From: Cycas panzhihuaensis | Taxonomy: Eukaryota; Cycadophyta | NCBI GenBank assembly: GCA_023213395.1 | Contig: CM041465.1 | Coordinates: forward strand, 26,357,741-26,421,740 | DNA length: 64,000 nucleotides | Reading direction: 5' to 3' | In this document: positions 56,924 to 64,000 of the stretch, in pieces | How the letters are laid out: every line of letters starts with the position of its first letter | Numbering within the stretch: the stretch's first letter is position 1 | Notes under the pieces: generated by a model | The model's database searches: none | What the model saw: the letters and a program-made list of their open reading frames with translations, nothing else | Told to the model about the DNA's origin: nothing | Position numbers and translations under genes: made by a program

Positions 56924-57560
56924 TAAATCAATCACATCTTGCTCTAGTAACTCATATATCAATTTCTTCATGATTACCTTGTGATGGAACAAACACCTAC
57001 AAGGCTAAACATTAATGAGTGTTATGTCTTATTCTAACTTTGTGATATGTTCCATTCTTCTATATGGTAGAATTTTTTAAAGAGATCTTCAATAACCCTA
57101 AGTGTTATAAGATAACTAATATGACTAGGGGGACTTCTATTTCTACTTCATAGGATTCATGTATATCAACTTTACCCTTTTAAAATTACTTATAATTTGA
57201 CTCTTCCTCTATTAGTTTATGCATATTAATTATTTTATTTTCAAACCACCTATAATTGGACTCCTCTCTCATTAGTTCATAGAATTTTATTAGTTCTTCT
57301 TCATTTTGCTTAAGCATATTAACTAGTTTCTCTTTAATTTACCCTATAATTTCTTCAAGGTTTGACTTTCAATATTTATCCAGTAAACTTGTGAAGGCCT
57401 CCTTGGTGTATTCATCCTAATTCTCATCTTGTTGCTTTTGAATCCTTTCATCAAAGTCTACAAGGAAAACTATTGAGAACACTTTCTAAGAATATTTCTT
57501 AGATGTACTAATTTGAAAACCACCGAAGAGCCTTACCACATAAATATAATTCAATAATCT
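56924..57560 (-). pseudogene. Gypsy-D region before reverse transcriptase
   Basis: The minus strand reads DFDERIQKQQDE, EEELIKFYELMREESNYRWF, YRRMEHITKLE, then PCRCLFHHKVIMKKLIYELL and EQDVI. This order (His-x-Ile, then Pro-Tyr-Arg-like, then the helix before RT) is the gypsy approach to RT. It continues at 25509 after Gypsy-B. Confidence 0.75.
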
Positions 57561-58479
57561 AATTATATTATTTTCTCCATGTATGAGATGTGAATTTATA
57601 TTATATTTTAATTACATTCAATCATGTTATAGGATTAATCCTTCCATCCTTAATAAAAATTAAAGTATCAATTTTGAATATTCCCTTAAAAAAATAAAAA
57701 TAATTATTTCTTAAAAAAAAAAAAGCAAAAATATATCTTTATCACCAAAATTAAAATAACTTATATTTGACCATAGACACTAAATATAATCCTCCTTGAT
57801 AGAAATATAATGGAAAAATTCATCTAATGAATCTAGTTTGAGATGATTTGGAGACCTATAACTTATGTAATGACCTTTTAAAGTTTTTGGGGATAATAAT
57901 AATTCTCATTACTAATTTGCTAATAAGTTTCTAACTTGATATCTAATATAGATAAAATCACTTTTAACATAAATAAGTATTTAATATATGCCTATTTTAG
58001 AAAAAAAAAAAAAAAAATGTTAATTAGATACCTATAACCCTTGTTATGGTTGTTAGAAGTTCCAGTAGAAAATTTTCAACCCTATAAACTATAATGGGCT
58101 ACAAGCTAGGATTGAAACCATTTTAAATTTTTAGATTCTACTAAAACCTATAGTGTAATCACTAAAAATTTATAGTACATATTTGGACATCTCCAATCTA
58201 TAGCCATTTTTTTGAATTTATTATCTATGTTGTCAAAATGGTAGATATGTGATAAAACATTAATTGGCTAAGACTACCCTCTAATATCACTTTTTGTTGT
58301 ACTCTTCAATTAAATCAATAGAATAATAGCCCTCTTTGAATAAGGAGACCTTCATAATACTACTAAGGCAGTCACCAAAAGTATAGTATTACTTAGAGAT
58401 CAAGTGCAACCTTGAAATATATAATGCTAACATTTTGGCAATTAAGATTTCTAGACCTGCACTATTAGGGTTTATGGCA
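57561..58479. other. AT-rich interval, nothing recognised
   Basis: A-rich tracts occur at 57713-57724 and 58002-58016. I see no coding region, LTR edge or RNA gene. It may hold the lost part of Gypsy-D and the start of the LINE leader. Confidence 0.5.
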
Positions 58480-58594
58480 GTGGACTGGTTTGAGAACAAT
58501 GATGGAGGCATCATTTTGCTCTAGAGAATAGACGTGGAGTGGCCTAGATATATTTAGGCCTGAGCTTGTGGTTAACTAGAGGAGGATCTTAGAG

Positions 58595-59868
58595 ATGCAT
58601 GGAATGGAGGTGTGGCACACAATCATCCAGATTTCTCTCTATCTAAGGATAGTCCAGGAGAGAGGGTTCATCATAAGAGAGGGATGGCCAATTCCCAATG
58701 TAGATCTATGTGATTTTGAAGGATGCTTGGATGAGAGAAGTCCCCCTTACAAGAGACAAATAAAAATAGGACCTATTACTATAGTGGATCATCAAACCAA
58801 GAGAAGAGATGGGTCGAGGTTTTTCCCCATAGATTTAGATGCAGTGAAGGTGTAAAAAGATCTATAGGATGTGAAAGAGAGTAGACATTACCAAGACCTA
58901 GACCTACAAAGCCAACTATTAGACTTCCATTAAAAAATAGTGAGGACAACATGTTTAGATGAGTATCTTGTATGATTGATTTTATCATAGAGGAAATAGT
59001 CAAGGATCCCCTATTAATTTAGACAGAACAATCTTTAAATCCTAACCAAACCCACTCTCCCTTAAATAGGAAATCGTACTTAGATGCTTTAAGTAATGTT
59101 GAATTGGAAACTTTTGACATAAATCCTATTGTAGATAATGACCAGATCATAATTCCTATACCTAAGAGGCTATCTGATAAGTTGGAAAATTACTGGGGTA
59201 ACTATATTGTGGGGCATTTCTTGGACCCTAGGCCAGGAGTAGATCCCATAAGGAAATGGGTTAGCTAGCATTGGAAGTTAAAGGGCTTGGTTGAGGTCAT
59301 AGCTCTCCCTAAAGGGTGTGTTCTTTTCAAGTTTTCAATTCAAGAGTATATGGTAAATATTCTATTAAAATCACCCTAGATGATGGGGAGGAAGGCAATT
59401 CTTATGGAGAAATGGCATCTAGACTTTAATCCAGTCAAAGGCTCCATAAAGAAAATTCCTTTATGGGTTCAATTACTAGGTCTCCCACTTCATGCCTGGC
59501 ATCTAGATGTCATTAAAGGGGTAGAATAGGTGATAGGGATCCTCTTGGCGATGGACTCAGCCACAAAGAACATGAGTAGATTGGTCAATGCTAGCTTTTA
59601 TGCTTTAACCATAACATATAAACCCCTCCTTGAGCGAGTGATAATTGATGGTTTCGGGTGGAATAGAGAATAAAAACTAGTGTATGAGCTCAAAAACATG
59701 AGATGCCTACAATATAAACATCTGGGGCATCTGCCTACTGGATGCCCAAGTGATTCAAAGCTAAATTTTATAGATCTCCTTGATGAGGATGAGAAGTCAA
59801 AGGAAAATAAGGAACATTATGGCCCCAAAGTGGGCCCTAAAGAGACAGAAGGGATCAAGGAACCCTAA
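58595..59868 (+). pseudogene. LINE ORF1
   Basis: 58595-58855 is open but weakly recognisable. From 59300 the protein resembles the plant LINE ORF1 domain: IPLWVQLLGLPLHAWHLDVI, a block ending in YKPLLERVIIDGF, and the knuckle RCLQYKHLGHLPTGC, with Tyr at the second Cys position. An acidic Lys/Glu tail ends at a TAA at 59866-59868. It would bind element RNA. Confidence 0.8.
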
Positions 59869-60360
59869 AATGTTATTAGATAGGGGCCAAAGTTAGGGAA
59901 AGAACCCAATTTATAGGAGACAGGGCTTGGGCTAAATACGGATAAAGAAGATATCCTATTTGAAGAGGAGGAGGTTGAATTAAGGCCCTCCCTAGATCCC
60001 TCATAATATCAATTTGTAGAATTCCAATATGGAAAAAAAAATGATTTCCTTTAGAAGGAAGAAGGTCTTACCCCAAATAAACAAGAGGAGTAAAGGAAAT
60101 TATAGAAGGTCTGGAAGGTTAGAGATTTAGAGAACTGAGAAGCTATTAAGGAGTTAGACCTCACTAGAGGTCCTAACTTTGGTAGTGTGAAGAGGCCTAG
60201 AAGGCCATCATCAAAGGTGCTGTGAGAAAGGGAGACAGCGCTTTAGATAGATCTAGGAACCCAATGTACCCTTAGGGATGGAGGACCAGCCCAGGGGCCC
60301 AAAACAAGAAATAAGAGATGAGGAGGTTTTAGGGCCCATAGGAGGGGAAGTTATCATGAA
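59869..60360. other. LINE inter-ORF region
   Basis: Continuing Glu/Lys/Pro-rich reading with stops. Probably the ORF1 tail and the spacer before the endonuclease. Confidence 0.5.
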
Positions 60361-60361
60361 G

Positions 60362-61080
60362 CTTACCTCCTAGAATATATGAGGTATAAATGCCCCATCT
60401 AAATATAGAATGATTAAAGATTTATGGAGTCGAATGAAGTTAGATATCCTCTTAATTTAGGAGACTAAACTATTAGCTAAGAAAAGAGTAAATATTAAGA
60501 ACAAAATATGGAAGGGAGCTGAGTGGATCACTATTGATGAGATCAGGGGCTCTGGCAGGCTAGCCACCCTATGGAATCCTAGAGGCTGGGAGGGTAAGGC
60601 CTAACTCATTGAGGATCATTTCATATCTAGTTGGCTAACAAGTAAAAACTCTAACTAAAAGTGGTTGGTTACTAATATATATACCCCTTTAATGCAGGAA
60701 GGGAGTAAGCAATTATGGACTAAGCTATTGGAAGCCTATAATAAGTGGTTGGGTCCCTAGCTAATTATAGGTGATTTCAACATGGCCCTCTCCCTTGATG
60801 AAAAGAATGGGTGCTAGATTGAATGGGCAAAAAGCATGGATGACCTAGGGGACTTTATGTAGAATGGAGGCTTGATGGATGTCCCCTTGAGAGGACCCAA
60901 GTTCACCTAGTGTAATAAAAGGTTAGGATCTAACATTATCTAGGTCAAACTAGATAGAGTTGTTACTAACTATGCTTGGGCTAGTCAGCATAGCAACATC
61001 ACTTTGGAAGCTCTACCAAAGACAGTCTTGGATCATTCCCTGTTGGTGTTGGGTTTTGATAAAAATAAAGGTCATATGGG
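60362..61080 (+). pseudogene. LINE endonuclease (APE type)
   Basis: Blocks are GINAPSKYRMIKDLW, ETKLLAKKRV (catalytic Glu), SGRLATLWNP, then LIIGDFNMALSLDEKNG (catalytic Asp-x-Asn), and a degenerate KLDRVVTNYAW and LPKTVLDHSLLVL (catalytic Asp-His). It nicks target DNA to prime reverse transcription. Confidence 0.87.
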
Positions 61081-61119
61081 AGCCCCTTTCTACTTTGACC
61101 TAATGTGGACAAAGGACCT

Positions 61120-62900
61120 AGGCCTTTGAAATCTGCTATCAGATTGGTGGAAGATCCTCGCTTCCAGCTGTGCGATGTGGAGATTCTCAAAGAAACTAAA
61201 TTGGGTAAAATGATAGATCAAAGTATGGAATAAAATGTCCCATAGGGATATCTTTATCAAAAAGGACCAGATTTTGGAGAAGCTAAAGACCCTAGAGGGG
61301 AAAATTCAGGAGCAAGGGAGGTCCCTCCCCCTAGACTAGGAAGAAAGAAGACTTCTCTCTAAACTAGAGGGGGTCTTGTCCAAGGAGGAAATCTTTTGGA
61401 AACAAAAGTCTAGAGCTATGTGGCTTGTAGAGGGAGACAGAAATATAAAATTTTTCTATATGAAAATTATAAAACATAGAGCTTGCAATCACATTAAATA
61501 CCCACTGAATAAGCATGGGGAGGAGATCTCAGATCAAAAGAATATCAAGGATGCAGTAGTGGAGTATTTTATAGAGTTATACAATGAACTAGGATGTGTT
61601 AATGAGATAGTAAGAAGGGAGGTGCTGGCTCTAATCCCCAAGAAGGTTAGAAGGGCCATGAACAAAGTCTTAGAAGCTCTGTTCTCATTGGATGAGGTGA
61701 GGAAAGCCATTTTTGGCATGAAGTGGGAGAAAGCTCCTGGGCCCAATGGCTTCTGCTAGGATTCTATTAGGAAGATTGGGATATCATAAAAGATTACCTC
61801 TTTAAAGTTGTTAAGGAATTCTTTGAGAATAGCAGGATCCATGGTAAATGGCAAGCTACTTTCTTGGTTTTAATTCCAAAGAAAGATGATGCAAAGAGAA
61901 TGGAAGATTTTAGGCATATTAGTTTATGTAATGTAATGTACAAAATCTTAGCCAAGATCCTAGCTAATAGGCTAAAGGAATTCTTACCTCGATTATAGTT
62001 TCAAACTAGGATGGGTTCGTAAAGGGAAGGAAAATTATGGATGGTATCATTGTGGTCTATGAAATGATTCATTTGACCTATCAAAGGAAGAAGTCTAGGA
62101 TGATTGTCAAGATCAATCTCTCTAAGGCCTATAATAGGGTTTCGTGAAGGTGTTTGTTAGAATGCATTAGTGCTTTTGGCTTTAGAAACCACTGGAGAAC
62201 TTGGATTAAGAGTTGTATCTTAAAACCTAATTTCTTAGTAATCATAAATGGATCCTTATATACCTTCTTTTTAGGTTATAGAGGCCTTAGACAAGGGGAC
62301 CCTCTATCCCCTTATTTGTTTATTATCATGGCAGAGTTAATCAGTAGGTCCATGGAGGAAACCAGGGTATCTAGAAAGATTATGGGCCTAAGACCCATGT
62401 GGGTGTTAATAATATTGTTCACCTGCAATTTGTGGATGATAACATTCTACTGAGCAAGGTTTCTATAAAGGAAGTTAGAGCTATAAAAACTCAACTGAAA
62501 AGGTTTGAGGCAACCAGAAATCAGAAAGTAAATTTAGATAAGATTAATATCTTTTTTTTGAATATTATAGAGAGGACTCAAAGAACTATCAACAGGATCC
62601 TAGAGATGTCTACCAGAACATTGCCCATCATGTATCTTGGAATGCCTCTATTTGTCAATAGAATGGAGAAGGACCTCTAGAATCCAATCATTAATAGGGT
62701 CCAAAGGAAGCTAGCAATATGGAAAGGGGATTTATTAAGCTAGGCTAGGAAACTCCAATTATTGGTGGCCTCTCTTCATAGTATCCTTACTTATATGATG
62801 TCTCTATTTAAGTGTCCTATGAAGGTTAAAAATACCCTTGAGTCTATCCAGAAATGATTCCTATGGTCAAGAGCTGAGGACAAGGAGAGAACCCATTTAG
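61120..62900 (+). pseudogene. LINE reverse transcriptase
   Basis: 61376-61759 is open, with WLVEGDRNIKFFYMK and MKWEKAPGPNGF. Further blocks are INLSKAYNRVS (both Asp positions read Asn), GLRQGDPLSPYLFIIMAELI, and HLQFVDDNILLSK with the catalytic Asp pair, in a shifted frame from 62399. A YLGMPLF block follows at 62632. Frame changes at about 61760 and 62400. Confidence 0.9.
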
Positions 62901-63459
62901 TGTTCTAGGAGAAAGTGTGCCTTCCTAAATGGGTGAGAGGCTTGAATGTTAAGGATATAGCTTACTTCAATAGAGCTTTGATAGACAAACTAGGTTGGAG
63001 CCTTGCTATTAAGGAAGAGAGGCTTTGATATAAGATTATTTCTTAGAAATACCTTAGGGATAATCAATATTTGAAGCATATCACCCTCAGAAGACAAGGA
63101 TCAACCATATGGAGGAATCTAATGTATGTAAGGAAGATGTTGGCCATGGGGACCATGTGGTATTTAAGGGATGGTAATTCTATCAACTTCTGGGAAGATA
63201 TCTAGTTCCATCACACACAGTTGAATAAGAGACCTATCTTCACTCCCTTGTAGGCAGAGTGTGAAAGCCTTTATGGAAAAAAGGTGAAAGATTATTGGGA
63301 GGTCCAGGGAGATGTAAAGAAATGGAAATGTTTTGAAGAAATCACCCATTGTTAGGACAGTGAATAACAAATTGTAGCACTCAGATCCTTACAAATTGGG
63401 GCATTAAGAATATCAAGCTTAAATCAAAGGGTGAATGGCAAGGAATGTGGAGCCTACCT

Positions 63460-63880
63460 CCACATGATTGGGTCAAAGTAAACTTTAACATAGCCTCAAA
63501 AGGTAATCCTAGTGATGCAGGGAGCAGAGGGATCTATAGAGATGGAGAAGGTAAGGTTATCTAGGCTTTTGCTAAATATTATGGCATCTAGACTAATCAC
63601 GGTGTAGAGCTTGAAGCAATGCATAGAGTTGTGGACCTAGTTTCCAGAGAGGGATGCCATAGAGTCATAGTGGAAGAGGACTCTCTGAATGTGATAAAAT
63701 TGATCAGAGGGGAAGCAGAGCTAGATTGGAAGCATTGAGCTATGATCAATGATATGAAGATGATACTCCAAAGGAGAGAAAGGTTCTAGGTGAACTGCAT
63801 CTATAGAGAGGATAATGGGGTAGCTAATATGCTTACAAACTAGAGGGTCTAGCTCAAAAGGAATGAGGTCTAGGAGGATG
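63460..63880 (+). pseudogene. LINE C-terminal RNase H
   Basis: WVKVNFNIASKGNPSDAGSR (first Asp now Asn), HGVELEAMHRVVDLVSREG with the Glu, VEEDSLNVIKLI with the next Asp, and EDNGVANMLTN with the last Asp now Asn. Many plant L1 elements carry this domain. 63884-64000 holds LINE tail sequence without a recognised motif. Confidence 0.83.
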
Positions 63881-64000
63881 ATTTACCTGAAGAAATAATG
63901 GGTCTAGTTAGAAATGACATGGGGAATTAAAGCTCTAGTTGAGATAGCTTATCATAGATCTATTTGGATAGCTAGGCCATGGGCTTGTCATGATTGATCT

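Larger units (their letters stand above)
25162..57560 (-). mobile_element. Gypsy-D: oldest Ty3/gypsy relic, split by Gypsy-B
   Basis: Two minus-strand pieces of one gypsy RT flank Gypsy-B: 56924-57560 (upstream) and 25162-25509 (downstream). The first ends with MKKLIYELLEQDVI, the block just before RT. The second carries LLIDDLLDELHG and FFTKVDLTSKYY, the next conserved blocks. Together they show that Gypsy-B landed in the RT gene. The left piece is cut at about 25162 by element E. No other part of Gypsy-D is recognised. Confidence 0.8.
58480..64000 (+). mobile_element. L1-type LINE, 3' end outside the window
   Basis: ORF1 with a nucleic-acid-binding knuckle, an endonuclease, a reverse transcriptase and a C-terminal RNase H follow one another on the plus strand. 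This is the usual layout of plant L1 elements. The 5' edge is approximate, and the poly-A tail is not reached. Stops are dense and the copy is dead. Confidence 0.9.

Noticed and set aside
58000-58020. Poly-A run as the end of a retroposed sequence
   Set aside because: No matching target duplication or upstream coding copy could be seen; a simple A-run is sufficient.
61534-61746. Minus-strand frame over the LINE RT
   Set aside because: Antisense shadow of the open RT frame 61376-61759.

Overview
This window is repeat DNA from a plant nuclear genome. I found no intact host gene, no rRNA or tRNA gene and no CRISPR array. The identification as a large plant genome rests on the content: Ty1/copia elements with initiator-Met primer sites, Ty3/gypsy elements with a second RNase H domain (a plant Tat-type trait), a chromovirus, and a plant L1-type LINE ending in RNase H. 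The sequence is AT-rich, CpG looks rare by eye, and almost every in-frame stop sits where a Trp, Gln or Arg codon is expected. That is the pattern left by decay of methylated cytosine over a long time. The species cannot be named from this sequence.

The layout is a nest of insertions, and most sites can be read back to their empty state. The oldest layer is Gypsy-D (minus strand). Its RT is split between 25162-25509 and 56924-57560. On the left it is cut by element E (minus, 5' LTR 24541-25161). E is followed by Gypsy-A (plus, 7331-23260). Gypsy-A is cut by Copia-1 (plus, 1-7330, 5' part outside the window) and by Copia-3 (plus, 8784-15979). Copia-1 is itself cut by a short LTR element, 1251-4596. 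On the right, Gypsy-D is cut by Gypsy-B (minus, 25510-56923). Gypsy-B is cut by Gypsy-C, a chromovirus (plus, 33866-48283). Gypsy-C is cut by a CpG-rich unknown insert (37575-40204) and by full-length Copia-2 (plus, 40917-46205). A degenerate LINE (plus) fills about 58480-64000.

Gypsy-A and Gypsy-B are one family lying tail to tail. They form an inverted pair with arms of more than 7 kb around a 2.25-kb spacer. Both carry, beyond the integrase, an additional RNase H and then a long conserved ORF on the opposite strand with an apparent intron.

The most notable content is captured host gene sequence. The small LTR element 1251-4596 carries an almost full-length, intron-less mitochondrial pyruvate carrier copy (2541-2840). 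It is joined directly to a fragment that reads as L-threonine aldolase (2842-2931). The unusually long leader of Copia-3 holds, in antisense, the C-terminal part of a vacuolar H+-pumping pyrophosphatase (9268-9438).

All coding entries below are broken relics unless stated. Domain calls come from reading translated motifs by eye, not from database searches, so domain edges are approximate.
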